A program made the position numbers and the translations under genes. Source: Aristolochia californica (lineage: Eukaryota > Streptophyta > Magnoliopsida > Piperales > Aristolochiaceae). From it: a stretch of DNA of 64,000 nucleotides. The stretch is taken from contig JARWKL010000005.1 of assembly GCA_029961685.1 (NCBI GenBank), positions 43,871,357-43,935,356 on the forward strand, read 5' to 3'. Below are positions 48,345-59,732 of this stretch, piece after piece. Numbering within the stretch: the stretch's first letter is position 1; the number at the start of each line of letters is the position of its first letter. Under the pieces are notes generated by a model. The model was not told the origin of the DNA, made no database searches, and saw only the letters and a program-made list of their open reading frames with translations.

Positions 48345-48581
48345 TGTTGGAGCATATGGCATACATATACTTAGGTTGGGGGGTATTTTTGTATAGGAAT
48401 ATTTACGTTAGGGTTTAATATAAAATGCATATATAATCCTAATTGAAATATGAATAAATTTTTTTTACCATAGCTACGCAACCATTCTGCCGAACCACCG
48501 TTAAATCCCTTTTGTTCTTCATTCTTATTTGATTTATTCGTTAACCACGTAATTGTAGATACCACTGAGGGAGAAATCGCA
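48345..48581 (+). repeat. 3' LTR of the Copia element
   Basis: 237 bp, preceded by a purine-rich stretch (ttctttaaggggtgga near 48309-48324). The flank after 48581 (cttctaga) rejoins the kinase upstream sequence, matching the (a)ttctagaa at about 34580 in copy 1. Confidence 0.85.
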
Positions 48582-48781
48582 CTTCTAGATAGTCAATTCT
48601 TTCTCCTCAGTGCCTTTGTATTCGACTTTTCAACCCTCATCAAGTCTCAAGAGACTTGATCCTGATACTCCCTTGTTCTTACGTCAACTTGACGTTTAAC
48701 ACGCTTTCTTCTGCCTTTTAAATGGCAGTGCTATCTTTAGGCTGCAATTTTCATTTCTACGGAAAAAAAGGAAAGAGAACG

Positions 48782-51226
48782 ATGGACGGCAAAACCAGGC
48801 CGTTCCTCTGCCTCTGTTTCCTTCTTTTTCTTTTTTCCTCGAAATGCTATGTTTCTCGAGCAGCTGAGACCATGGGTCTCGGCGAATCCCTCACCGGAAA
48901 GCAGACCTTGACTTCGAAAGGCGGCAACTTCGAATTGGGTTTCTTCAAACCCGGTCCGTCCCCCAAGTACTACCTGGCGATTTGGTACAAAAAGGTCTCG
49001 AAACCGACGGCAGTTTGGGTGGCAAACAGAGAAACGCCGCTCTCCGACGACTCGCCCCAAGTGAGAATAGCAGAAGATGGCAATCTGGTCATCCTCGATC
49101 AATCGAAAGGACCAGTTTGGTCAACCAATTCTTCCTTAATCGGCTCAAATTCTACTGTTGTGGAGCTTCTTGATTCTGGGAATCTTGTCTTAAGGCATAG
49201 ATCAAATTCGACTGCTATTTTTTGGCAGAGTTTTGATCATCCGACTGATACTTGGCTTCCAGGTGGTTGGCTGGGCTTCGACAAACGCACTGGAGAAACT
49301 CAACTTCTGACATCCTGGAAAAGTTCGGAAGACCCTGCTCCCGGGCCTTTCTCTCTCGAACTAGACCCAAATGGTACCAGTCAATATTTCATTCGCTGGA
49401 ACAGGACCCTGCGGTATTGGACAAGTGGACTATGGAATGGCCAAATTTTTAGCTTAGTCCCAGAGATGCGATCCACTTATAACTACAACTACAGCTTTGA
49501 AACGACGGACAAGGGTAATTACTTCACCTACTACGTCTACGACCCTTCGTTAATTTCTCGGTTTGTGATGGATTTAACGGGTCAGATCAAGCAATTCAAC
49601 TGGTTCGAGAGTAGTCAGCAGTGGAATGTGTTTTGGTCACAACCCAGAGCTCAATGTGATGTTCTTCCCCTCTGCGGACCTTTCGGTATCTGTAACGCTG
49701 ATGGCTTGCCCCCCTGTGGCTGCGCTCAAGGATTCGAACCTACATCTCCCAATGACTGGAATTTGAGCGACTGGTCCGGTGGGTGCGTGAGAAAATCTCT
49801 TCTTACTTGTGACGACAAAGATGGCTTTTCGTTGCTAACCGCCATGAGACCACCTGCTAACGGTCAGTTGTTGTCAGCGGTGAGCAGAGAGGAGTGCGAA
49901 TTTGCTTGTCGGAGTGATTGTTCCTGTACTGCCTTTTCCTTTTCAAATGGGTGTTCTGTATGGAAAGGAGATTTACTGAATCTGCAGAACCTTTCTGAAG
50001 GTGGTCCAGGAGCTATTGATCTCTCTCTCCGTCTTGCAGACTCGGATTTAAGTAGGTCAGAAAATAGTAGCAGCAGGGGTTTGCTTGTTGGGGCTATTGT
50101 GGGTCCTGTGGCGGGGATTGCAGCTCTATTGGGTGTCGTCTTCATGATGCGTCGTAGAACACGAAGCATAACGACGTTTAATTCAGGCTCCGGTTCTCTG
50201 GTGGCATTTAGCTACAGGGACTTGCAGAGCATCACCAAGAATTTCTCAGAAAAGCTGGGAAGTGGAGGCTTCGGTTCTGTTTTCAGAGGGACTTTACCCA
50301 ATTCAAGTATCGTTGCAGTGAAGAAACTTGAAGGTCTAGGCCAAGGAGAGAAGCAATTTCGAGCGGAAGTGAGCACCATCGGTACCATCCAACATCTCAA
50401 CCTCTCCAGGCTTCGAGGATTCTGCTCGGAAGGTAGCCAAAGGTTGCTGGTTTACGATTACATGTCAAGGGGTTCTTTGGATTCGCATCTATTTAATAAG
50501 AACTCCGAGGCTCTGAAGTGGGAGACGAGATACCAGGTGGCACTTGGAACAGCAAGGGGATTGGCTTATCTCCATGAAGAGTGCAGAGACTGCATTATCC
50601 ACTGCGACATAAAGCCGGAGAACATACTTCTGGACGAAAGCTTTTGTCCCAAGGTGGCCGATTTCGGATTAGCAAAGTTAGTAGGCCGAGAATTCAGTCG
50701 GGTTCTGACCACCATGCGAGGGACCCGGGGCTACCTGGCGCCAGAATGGATTTCAGGCCTGGCTATCACTACAAAAGCAGATGTCTACAGCTACGGGATG
50801 ATGGTTTTCGAAATCATATCAGGCAGGAGGAACATCGAACAAAGCGGGGACGGCAAGGTTCTGTTTTTCCCAACTTGGGCTGCCAAGAGAATCATGGAAG
50901 GTGAGGTTCTTAGCTTGTTAGACAGTAGGTTACTAGGCGAAGCTGATTTGGTGGAATTGAGCAGAGTTTGCAGAGTTGCTTGCTGGTGTATTCAGGACGA
51001 TGAGGAAGATAGACCATCCATGGTTCAGGTCGTTAAAGTTTTGGAGGGGCTTTTGGAGGTGAATATACCTCCAGTGCCGAGGTCTCTTCAGCTTTTTGAG
51101 TTAAATTCTGAGCACATAGTGACCATCACCGACTCAGAGTCATCGTCCGATCAAACTTCTCAGACATTGTCCAGAAATTCCAAGACCAAAAGCTCGAAAA
51201 GCTCGTCGTCGGCATCGTCGAGCTAG
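48782..51226 (+). CDS. G-type lectin S-receptor-like Ser/Thr kinase, copy 2
   Basis: Intronless tandem duplicate of the kinase at 34825, 814 residues, same domain order: signal peptide, bulb-lectin, S-locus, PAN, one membrane helix, non-RD kinase with HCDIKPEN and DFGLAK. The glycine loop is the canonical GSGGFGSVF, where copy 1 has GCGGFGSVF. The start at 48782 matches copy 1; an extra in-frame ATG 20 codons upstream has no counterpart there because of a 1-base indel. The tail is shorter (SSSSASSS). A 446-base kinase stretch (50388-50833) is identical to copy 1, while residues near 220-310 of the S-locus domain differ heavily. The 3' flank looks like a normal untranslated region. A Copia element ends about 200 bases upstream and may affect its promoter. 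Confidence 0.93.
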   Translation: MDGKTRPFLCLCFLLFLFSSKCYVSRAAETMGLGESLTGKQTLTSKGGNFELGFFKPGPSPKYYLAIWYKKVSKPTAVWVANRETPLSDDSPQVRIAEDGNLVILDQSKGPVWSTNSSLIGSNSTVVELLDSGNLVLRHRSNSTAIFWQSFDHPTDTWLPGGWLGFDKRTGETQLLTSWKSSEDPAPGPFSLELDPNGTSQYFIRWNRTLRYWTSGLWNGQIFSLVPEMRSTYNYNYSFETTDKGNYFTYYVYDPSLISRFVMDLTGQIKQFNWFESSQQWNVFWSQPRAQCDVLPLCGPFGICNADGLPPCGCAQGFEPTSPNDWNLSDWSGGCVRKSLLTCDDKDGFSLLTAMRPPANGQLLSAVSREECEFACRSDCSCTAFSFSNGCSVWKGDLLNLQNLSEGGPGAIDLSLRLADSDLSRSENSSSRGLLVGAIVGPVAGIAALLGVVFMMRRRTRSITTFNSGSGSLVAFSYRDLQSITKNFSEKLGSGGFGSVFRGTLPNSSIVAVKKLEGLGQGEKQFRAEVSTIGTIQHLNLSRLRGFCSEGSQRLLVYDYMSRGSLDSHLFNKNSEALKWETRYQVALGTARGLAYLHEECRDCIIHCDIKPENILLDESFCPKVADFGLAKLVGREFSRVLTTMRGTRGYLAPEWISGLAITTKADVYSYGMMVFEIISGRRNIEQSGDGKVLFFPTWAAKRIMEGEVLSLLDSRLLGEADLVELSRVCRVACWCIQDDEEDRPSMVQVVKVLEGLLEVNIPPVPRSLQLFELNSEHIVTITDSESSSDQTSQTLSRNSKTKSSKSSSSASSS

Positions 51227-53127
51227 TGATCAATTCAATCTTTTCTTGTTATTTGTTTGTGTAATATTATTTCTTGCACAAGCAGGAAGCCAACTGTAAC
51301 TAAATAATTTCTGTAGATCTCTGTGTTTCCCCTCTGTACAAGATACGGCTTGAAATTCAATCTTCAGTCTTCACCATTTTAATAAGCAAATAAATAGCAC
51401 AGAATGCAGAGTTATGCAGGGGAGAAAGGCGTGGATCTTCTTCTCTGTAGACAAAAGTTTCATTATTCAATTAAGAGAAAATTTTATAAGTAAATGAGCC
51501 AGACCATTGCCAAATTTCCATTGATTTGAGAGAGTGGGTGGGATTGGAAGGTTCATGGTGGAGATGACACATAATGATGTTAGTTTCTTATAAAATATCC
51601 CATTTGACCTAAAATTTTTAAATCTATCGTCAAAAGTTGAACCCGGAATAATGATGACTTTGAACAACTGAATCACCTTGATCACAAAACTACCTTGCTT
51701 GACATGTTGACTAGGTATTCACTTCTTATGATAATGAAACTGCTTAAAAACGACAGCTTCTATTACTTCCATGGTATGTCGGAAGCATTGACTAGGTATA
51801 GTCAGATTTTTAGATTTCAAAGGTTGAAATCCACATGGCATCGGTCAACACACCACATCAGCAAAACAGATCCACGTTGCACCACATCATTTATTGTTTA
51901 AAATCCAAAGACTCCAGGACTAAATACCTCCCCTTAAAGAATAAATTCAATTCCAAACTTCAGTCAAAACCACATGAGGATGTGGTTTAGAAAAAAAAAA
52001 AAAATCGAGTCACAAATGATTTAAGAAGAGCTTATAAAGGGGGGTTAGTCCAAAAAAACCCGAATTAATTAGTTCATTAGATTAAGTTGTTAGTATAGAA
52101 TAAATTACACTTCTTTTGAATCACATAAGTTCATTGACTCAGGTATAAAACGGGGAAAGTTGATTCGGACATTTTTTTTCGAATCCGCTGGCCTGTTGCC
52201 TCCGTCGCTGTTGCTTGTTGACCCGCCGTAGTCTCCTGCCGCGCGTCATGAGGAAGATGAAGTTTAATTTTTCCTTAGTTAGGAAAAATTAAACTAGCAT
52301 AAAAAAAATATATTTATAAAATAATTATTTTTATTTATTAAATATATTCATTTATAATTACTGTATTAAATTAGTGATTTAATAGTCATAATTAAAATAT
52401 TATTAAAATAAATATTTGATAAATTATTTTGGTTTAATTATCCGATTGCTATAATTAATTAAACCAATGGTTTTAAATTTTGTGACAATATATTATTAAT
52501 TAATAATACATAAAAATATATATTATGTTATTGATAAATATATAAATATATATATTATTAATTTTTATTATTGTATTAAATTAGTGATTTTTAATGTTAA
52601 AATATATCTTATGTTATTAAAAAATAATTTATTTATTTATTATATTCATTTATGTTATTTTTTACTTTTATTTATTTATTTTTCATAATTTTTTCTAGTC
52701 ACACGTAATTATTGTATTAATTTATAATAAACTATAATCATTTAGTAATATAATATAGTTTTTTATTAATTAAGATATTAATATATTTTAATACTACACG
52801 TTAAATTACTTGTAAGTGTAGTAACCATATTTATTTTGGTTAATTATCTGTTTAGATATATGTTCTATTTAAATATATTATAAAATGTTACTCATTCTCT
52901 TGTTTATATCATATTTTTCATTTGGGAACACTAACATTGGAATTTGTTTTCCAGTACGGTTGAACTCATCTACACTGATACCTAAGGATGAGTTGGAAGA
53001 ATACAAACACAAGCCATCCTTTGGAAAATCAGTTACACTCACGCTTGTCAAAACTCAAAAATTTATTCATAAACCAACAATTACAGAAGAAATCTAACGT
53101 GGAATCTTGTGTTTACAAATAGAAGCG
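51227..53127. other. Intergenic region, AT-rich
   Basis: Kinase copy 2 3' region, then no recognisable gene. Sequence from about 52270 to 52880 is very AT-rich with many short taat/atta words. Short frames at 51695-51901 and 52885-53097 have no signature. Confidence 0.45.
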
Positions 53128-53802
53128 TCAATCGAAGTATATGGAGCATTTCTTATCCTTGAAGACTGGTAGGATCTGCCCATCAATCCCTACCCCGAGT
53201 TCACAGCTCGCGTGCATCCGGTGACGCTTGCTGTCCCATGTAGAAATTTTGAAATGAATTGCTGCAGTCAGTTCCAACCGGAACCCCACCTTCCCGGCTG
53301 CCCGATCCGCCATGAATTGCGGCCAGAGCTGATCGTTCACCGTCAGGCTCGATCCATTCAGCACTCCATGAACCGTCGTCGTGTTTTTGGGAGGCTGATA
53401 GAAGGAAAACAGCAATGGCGTCGAGCCGATTGGTTTTTCCTTGTAGTAGACTGTCCCTTCCATCGCATCGTAGTAGATTCCTACGTTTTGGTTCGGATTC
53501 CTGTCGGTTACATCGAAGGTGATTTCGGCGTTTTGAAAACCAGTTTCTTGGGTGAGGGCCGTGAATGAGAAAGACTGGACGTAGAAGCGCGGGCGATGTG
53601 GCCGGAGACTGAGCCAGAGGACGAATGAGATGATGCCAGCGATGAGGAGAAGGGTGAGAAAGATGGAACAGATGACTTTGGAGACACGGGTGGTGAGGCT
53701 CCCCTTGACACGGTGGACGTAGTACCGTGCAGTGTGGTGGCGTTTGATGGGTGGCTTGTTCCCCCGAGAGGCTTCAAGCGGTATGGCCGTCAGTGAAGCC
53801 AT
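53128..53802 (-). CDS. NDR1/HIN1-like (LEA_2) membrane protein
   Basis: Intronless, 224 residues. A basic cytoplasmic N-terminus (RHHTARYYVHRVKGSLTTRV) precedes one hydrophobic anchor (about residues 43-66, VICSIFLTLLLIAGIISFVL). An extracellular LEA_2 domain then contains FTALTQETGFQNAEITFDV, RNPNQNVGIYYDAMEGTVYY and FYQPPKNTTTVHGVLNGSS. This is the NHL family of plasma-membrane proteins, some of which act in pathogen response or in sugar transport at plasmodesmata (NHL26). I cannot assign the role of this one. The length and intronless structure are usual for the family. The start is the first Met of a frame with the expected basic N-terminus. Confidence 0.9.
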   Translation of the reverse strand: MASLTAIPLEASRGNKPPIKRHHTARYYVHRVKGSLTTRVSKVICSIFLTLLLIAGIISFVLWLSLRPHRPRFYVQSFSFTALTQETGFQNAEITFDVTDRNPNQNVGIYYDAMEGTVYYKEKPIGSTPLLFSFYQPPKNTTTVHGVLNGSSLTVNDQLWPQFMADRAAGKVGFRLELTAAIHFKISTWDSKRHRMHASCELGVGIDGQILPVFKDKKCSIYFD

Positions 53803-54543
53803 CTTCAGGCAGCTTCTCCGGCGAAAGCAAATTGGTTCAGAGTGAGTAAAACGCCTTATTTATTAGACGATGAAGATGTTGGGCAGGCAAAGGTATCTCT
53901 ACGAGGAATTTCGGGGTTCTTCCCTGGAGAAAGGAAAGAATATGGGTTAGAAGAAGAAAGACCGGCAAAAAAATTGCCAGTTATGTGCGACATGAAGACT
54001 AGATTCTGGTGATTTCGCCAAGTTAAACTCCAAGTAGAACAAAAACGGAGAGCTTAGGATGCTTAAGAGCGATCAGGGTGGACTTTGGTTCACGCAAAGG
54101 CTTGATTAATCATCTGTCAATTACCTGCTTTTCGCTTGGTTTCCTTTTAGAAGAAGAAGGGTGCAGAAAAGGAAGATTTGTAGTTCTTTTTAATTTGAAA
54201 GGCAAAAAAAGAAGAAGCTTACATAAGATTCGTTATAGAGGAACAGTAAAGAGGAGTGGACGACGTTTGCAGAGGAGAATAGTTTCAGGAAGTTGAGTTG
54301 GGAAGATAAGCTTTGGAATAATACAGGTATCAAGTTTCAACTTTGGAACAACTAAAGCAGAATATTGCCTGCCATTTCTCAACCCACAATGAATTTTATA
54401 AAACTGGAATAATTTTCCTAAAGATGTGGAACTTCATGATTTTCCTTTAATTCAAAATAATTAACAAGAAAACAGAAATTGAAAATGGAAATTCAGATTA
54501 TAAAAAAGTAAACAACAAAAAAAAGGAAAAAGAAAATTGTGGG
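53803..54543 (-). promoter_or_regulatory. Upstream region of the NHL-like gene
   Basis: Leader and promoter of the minus-strand NHL-like gene. I could not pick a convincing TATA box. A 72-codon plus-strand frame at 54078 is lysine- and arginine-rich and unrecognised. The region ends at hAT-like copy 3. Confidence 0.35.
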
Positions 54544-55664
54544 TACGGGTGGCATCAAGTCGAGCGAAGCCCGAACCTGCTTATGTTCGAGCCGAGCCTA
54601 ACCTCGAGCCTAAAATTGTTATCGAGCTCGAACCCAATAATTTTAGCAAAACTCAAGCTCCAACATTCATTTAAAACTTTTCAAAAACTACATGTCTCGA
54701 GTTCGAGTTCCATTTTACATAAAATTAGGCATGACCTCTACTTAAAATTGGACATAAGGGTGGCATCGAATCCAGCTGAGTCCGAACCTTCCTATGTTCG
54801 AGCCAAGTTTGATTTAAATATGTCGAACTCAAACTCGAGTCAACCCTAGCCTCGAGCCTAATAATTTTAACCGAGTTCGATTTTAACCTACATTTAAAAA
54901 AAAAAGAATGATAGGGGAGATTCGGGATTGAATCTCGATAATGGATTAGAACGCACCAATATTAATTTTTTTTACCTATAATGTTGTATAGCTTATTTTG
55001 TAATTTTTGAATCTGGCCATAAATTTACAATGGCCTCTTTAGTGCCCTTGGTTGAAAATTTATATTCTAGGAAAAAATAGAAAAGTTTTTCCTAGGATAC
55101 ATATTTCCAAAAAAACCTTTAAATAAAATTTTATTACTATTAGTGACTTACTAGAAAATTACAAGAAATATTTTAAATTTTTCTTACGAAAGTTAAATGG
55201 ACATCTTATTGCCTCTTCTAGGGAAATAAATAAAAATTAATAATTAATCTAATATATTACTATACTTATTGATAAATTTTTAATCAAATAAAGTGTAAAA
55301 ACACAAAATTGTTATGAAAATTGCCTCATGCTAAAAGTATTACAGTATCAATTGTCAAATACTTATTCAAAAAAATTTTATATAGTTTTCTAGCCCATCT
55401 TGGAAGTAAAATCTTACTTAGAAAATTATATAATTTTTTTAATAAGAATTTCCAGTTAGAAAAATATTTCCAAAAAATACGAGGTACTAATAGTCCCTAA
55501 AAACGTATTTATATTAAAATATCTTTTCGATGCATAAGGAAGGTGGTCTAGTGGCACCAACAAGGACTTGTCATTGGGGATAACGGCTGTGACCGAGGCA
55601 GTGGTGACTGACACAGAGACGAAGGAAGGAAGAAATCGCAGGAGCGCTCGGTTATGCCACCTTA
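54544..55664 (+). mobile_element. Non-autonomous hAT-like DNA transposon, copy 3
   Basis: Starts TACGGGTGGC and ends GCCACCTTA, decayed versions of the TAGGGGTGGC terminus. It is flanked by ATTGTGGG (54536-54543) and ACTGTGGG (55665-55672), an 8-bp duplication with one mismatch. It is 1121 bp in the same orientation as copy 1: subterminal gagctcgag-like words, an AT-rich body matching 3600-4200, then a remnant of the GC-rich segment (gacacagagacgaaggaag...agaaatcg). A second terminus-like string gggtggcatcgaa lies at about 54769. No transposase. The oldest of the three by terminus decay. Confidence 0.75.
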
Positions 55665-56647
55665 ACTGTGGGATTTCTACCGATTGATTTATCAAAAGAA
55701 CGAGAGGAATGTTTAACCAACAAAAATTATAATGGGAGCTTATTTCTTTAAAATAAATTTTATTTTCAGTCGTTGGCACCTGTCGAATCCGAGTTGCTCT
55801 TCGTGAAGTCAACCGAGTTGGATCCCGTACCAGGAATCCCGATTTTTATATTCGCTGACGCATTAATTAGCCTCTCGTAAAATAACTTGGGATTGCAGAG
55901 TTGTTCTTATTTTACTAGCTTGAAGCCCATCCAGAACGACGAAGAGAGATTCATCCAGAGAGAGCCTCAAAGTGCGGTCTCACCGGCATATAGAGACCCT
56001 AAAATTAAGGTTTCTGAATCTTAGTAAATTTCGAGTCTTTGTAGTTCTGCCTTCATGCTTAAATTAATAGCTAGAAGATGATCGCTTAGTTCACTCCAGA
56101 GACTGTCAAAAGTAGATACAAAGCGCCGTCTCCACCGATGCCGAGGTTTGACTTCTTGGTCACCACCCTAGCACCAGCTGTGTGCATGGACTCGTTTTAC
56201 CGGCGATGGTCGCTTACGTCCTTCTGATTAATCTCTCCGTTTCTCACCTCTGAGAGTACCGCTGCATTGGTTCTGGAATTGCAGTTATAAACAAACCCAG
56301 AGCAGTAAATTCTGCTTCTTCTTTAGTTTAGAAACAAAGTGAAATCCGATTGACTGCTTATGTGATTCTCAAAAAAGAGGGGGCACTGTCCACAGAAACT
56401 GAAGGTTCTCCTCATAAAAGCACATGAAATCAACTGTAAGACTGCGTGCAGCTCATGTGCACTTAAATCACAGACTTCGAAATCTTGATTCTTGAGAAAT
56501 ATAGAAGTAGATTTCAAGCAATCCCAATCCAAAGCTTCGGAAAGATATTAAAAAGGGTGGAAAGAGTTGGCTCAAAAGTGTTCTGTTCTTAAGCAAACAC
56601 AACTGGGTTTACACTGCTGAGAAGTTCTAGAGAAGGATTCTTCTTCA
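55665..56647 (+). promoter_or_regulatory. Upstream region of peroxidase 1
   Basis: Between hAT-like copy 3 and the peroxidase start. No gene is recognised. A short minus-strand frame at 56323-56532 has no signature. This is presumably the promoter of the downstream peroxidase. Confidence 0.35.
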
Positions 56648-58183
56648 ATGGCAGCTTTACTCAGAACTGTTCTCTTTCTAGTTTTAGTAGTAAATGCTGC
56701 CGGATCTCTACAAGTCCATTTTTATAGGAACTCATGTCCACAAGTAGAAATTGTGGTCAGAATAATTGTAGAAAGGAATTTCAGAAGAGATCCATCCATC
56801 GCTGCTGGTTTACTTCGGTTGCATTTCCATGACTGCTTTATCAGAGTAAGTTTTTATGGCTTCTCATTCCTTCGTCCTTGGTTAGTTCATTCTTTCTACT
56901 CTTGTTCTGGTATTTGCCTACTTCCACTGCAATACTCTACCGGTAATTCATGCAAAAGGGTTGTCCTGCTGCATCCGAGTTTCTTTTTTTTAGAAAGATT
57001 TCCATGCCTTGTTCCAGAAGTCATAGCTGATTCTATCACGCTTTCGAACAAGATTTCTTCCTTTTTGACTCTTGCAGTAAATTTGATTCTTCTTTGGTGT
57101 TTTTGTTGAAGGGATGTGATGGCTCTGTTCTTTTAGACAGCACCGATGAGAACGTGGCAGAGAAGGAAGCTCCCCCTAATCTGAGTCTCCGAGGATTCGA
57201 GCTGATCGATGAGATCAAAACAGAACTGGAGAAACGATGCAGAGGGATCGTCTCTTGTGCTGATATACTAGCAATGGCAACTCGAGATGGAGTGGCTTTA
57301 TCGGGAGGAGCCTCGTATGCTCTTCCTACAGGAAGGAGAGACGGGACTGTATCTACCATCTCAGAAGTTCACTTGCCCAGTCCTTCGTTCTCGCTTACTG
57401 CTGTTCTCAGTGCCTTCCAAGCCATTAACCTCAATTTGGACGACCTCATCACTTTACTGGGTAAGCAAAAAAATCTCGTTTTCCTTCTGAACAAACTGTG
57501 AGACTTTCAATGTTGCCAGAAAGCGAATCTCGTCTCATGTTTATGTCCAGGATCTCTCCCTGACCTAGGGAAGCTCTGCTGTCCTTTTCATGGCCGGAAA
57601 ATGGGATCAGGGGAGCAATAGTTTTCAGAACAAGTCTATGCAGAAGAGTTCAGGGAACTGTTTAAATCCGTCAATCTACATTGGCATTAAGATGAAGTAC
57701 TAGACTACGAATCATTCTGTTTTATCGCTTACTTTTTCAGGTGCTCACGCTGTTGGGTTCTGTCACTGCGGATTCTTCACGGACAGGTTATATAACTTCA
57801 TGGGTACTGGATTGCCTGATCCTGATATGGACCGTAGCCTACTCTCTAGCTTACAGAAAAATTGTCCGAGATCCATAGCTCCAATCGTTAACATCAGCGC
57901 AGACCCTAAAATATTTATCGATCAGACCTCCAGTTCCCCTTTTGTTCTAGACAATTCGTTTTACCATGGCGTGCTTAATGGAAAAGCAGTGCTGCAGCTC
58001 GATCAACAGCTTGCTTTCTCCCAACTCGCAAGCAGTTTAGCGGAGAAGTATGCCAGGAGTCCCAAGGCTTTCAGGAAGAATTTCTCCAAGGCGATGATCA
58101 AATTGGGAAACGTGGGTATCTTGACAGGGCAGCAAGGGGAAATTAGATTGAATTGCAGAAAAGTAAACAAGAGGCAACATTGA
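56648..58183 (+). CDS. Class III secretory peroxidase 1
   Basis: Haem peroxidase exported to the cell wall or vacuole; the family oxidises phenolics with H2O2 (lignin, suberin, defence). Three exons, 56648-56845, 57112-57460 and 57741-58183, join in phase to 329 residues. There is a signal peptide (MAALLRTVLFLVLVVNAAGS). Distal haem motif [19 protein letters not shown], then GIVSCADILAMATRDGVAL. The proximal His is in LGAHAVGFC. The eight conserved cysteines are present, and the C-terminus is EIRLNCRKVN plus KRQH. It lacks the intron that in peroxidase 2 separates the RDA(V) segment from the GGPSW-equivalent (here GGASYALPTGRRDG). Tail-to-tail with peroxidase 2, 260 bases apart. The specific substrate cannot be told. 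Confidence 0.92.
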
Positions 58184-58443
58184 GGACAAAATAAAAATAC
58201 AAGTTTGTTTATTTTTTTGAGGATGTAATGGACTTATAGTGCATTCAACACCTGATAGAGAATTTCATTTATTATTCTTCCACTCTGGTGTTTATTTTGC
58301 TTTGGATTCATCTCCAGAAGGCTCATAAATAATTTCTCTGAGACACTCGGAAGAACCAAACTGAACTCACTCAAAATGAGCGAACAAACCGGGGGAAAAT
58401 ACAGCCAACTGAAAATCGGAAACCAGGAAAGGAACACCGAATT

Positions 58444-59720
58444 TTAACTATTAACCACCGCACAGTTCTTTCTAATCTCACCGGCTGATCCTGTTTTCAC
58501 CTCAATCCGACCCATGTTTTGCATTGACACAGCGAACTCTTCGAAAAATTTCGAAAGTGGACCGTTCAGGAGCTGGCTGACGACTGTCAACGAGTTGCTG
58601 TTCTTGGTGAGAGCCGAGTCTGACTGGAACAAGCCACGCCTCTTCACCAGCAGAGAATAGTAGCTTAAGTCGAAGGTTCGGAAGCTGCCGGGATCCATTT
58701 CCACAAATGTGGTGTTATCGTTGGGAGTTTTGCACTTGTTCTTCCTCAGGTTGTCAGCATATTCGCTGTCCAGTGATGGGTCCTGGTCACCCCTGCCGGA
58801 GAAGTTGTAGAGCCGCTGGCTGAAAGATGAGCAGTGACCGATTCCAATAGTATGAGCCCCTGAAATAGATCAAAACACAGGTTTGAGCTTACCAGTGAAA
58901 GTTTTCTTCGTTCGAATAGTTAAAAGTTCCCCCCGGAAAAGCTTACCAGATAAAAGAACCAGGTCCTTGACATCAAGCCCTTTCCTAGCGAAGCTTGACT
59001 GAAGAGTAGTGAAATTGGAAGTCGGGGCAGGGATGTTGTTTAAGGCTTCAGTGGCGTTAGAAATGGTTCCATCTCGACGTCCTGTGGGTACCTTCCATGA
59101 GGGTCCACCCTGTTGTTTATAGGAACAGAAAGAGGTGAGTTGCAGATATATTCAGGTTAATGACATTTGATAATTAGTCATGAAAGCATTCTTACAATGA
59201 CAACTACTGCATCTCTAGCGACCAAACTGAGGACATCTGCACAGGAAACAACACCTGGGCACTCTTTTTCTAGTAAGGCTTTTATGCTATCAATGAAGCC
59301 GAAACCTCTTAGACTCAGATTGGGGGGAGATGCCTTCTCAGCTGTGTTATTTGCAGTGGAATTCAGCAAAACAGACCCATCGCATCCCTGTAGAAGAAGG
59401 CACGATCCAGTTATTCCAGAAGAGAGATAAGTTGTGACAGAGTCATTATGAGCTTCAATTCAAACTAAGACAAGAAATTTCGTAAAACAGAGAGAACAGA
59501 GAAAACTGACTTCGACAAAGCAATCATGGAAGTGCATTCTCAGGAGCGGAGCTGCTAGAGTAGGAGCATTTGGTATATGCTTCTTCACATAGTCTAGGAC
59601 AATCTTTTCCGCCCTTGGGCAGATCTGATCGTAAAATCCCATCTTCAGCTGCCCCTGAGCAACACCCAACAGCCCCAGAACACAGAAGAGAACAACCTTA
59701 GCAAAACCCATCTTCCCCAT
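58444..59720 (-). CDS. Class III secretory peroxidase 2
   Basis: Four exons on the minus strand, 59720-59511, 59387-59196, 59109-58947 and 58859-58444, give 326 residues with the canonical three-intron layout of plant class III peroxidases. Signal peptide [20 protein letters not shown], mature start about [12 protein letters not shown]. Distal motif [54 protein letters not shown], proximal [11 protein letters not shown], then [14 protein letters not shown] and the C-terminus [11 protein letters not shown]. An alternative ATG four codons upstream (59732) is possible. It resembles peroxidase 3 at the window end more than peroxidase 1 (both share DPGSFRTFD(L/T)SYY and KRRGL(F/L)QSD). Confidence 0.92.
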
Positions 59721-59732
59721 TGTTTCTAACAA

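Larger units (their letters stand above)
44023..48581 (+). mobile_element. Ty1/copia retrotransposon with both LTRs, defective
   Basis: 5' LTR 44023-44283 and 3' LTR 48345-48581 both start TGTTGGAGCATA and end aaatcgca. A primer-binding site TGGTATCAGAGC lies at 44291-44302. Broken frames follow Copia order. Gag runs about 44870-45790, with a damaged zinc knuckle (FFKCGKKGYIKWEC: first Cys and His lost). The protease is marked by WILDSACSYHM. Integrase (46160-46680) contains [30 protein letters not shown] and QQNGVAERMNRT. The RT starts at WELMELHEGKREIGCKWVYK but jumps directly to LDAAKKILGMEI, so the catalytic core with its YVDD box is deleted. RNase H ends near 48254. Several in-frame stops. 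No target duplication is evident. It is inserted upstream of kinase copy 2. Confidence 0.9.

Noticed and set aside
44023..48581. Copia element as a potentially active retrotransposon
   Set aside because: The RT catalytic core is deleted, the zinc knuckle is damaged, several frames are stopped and the LTRs are diverged.
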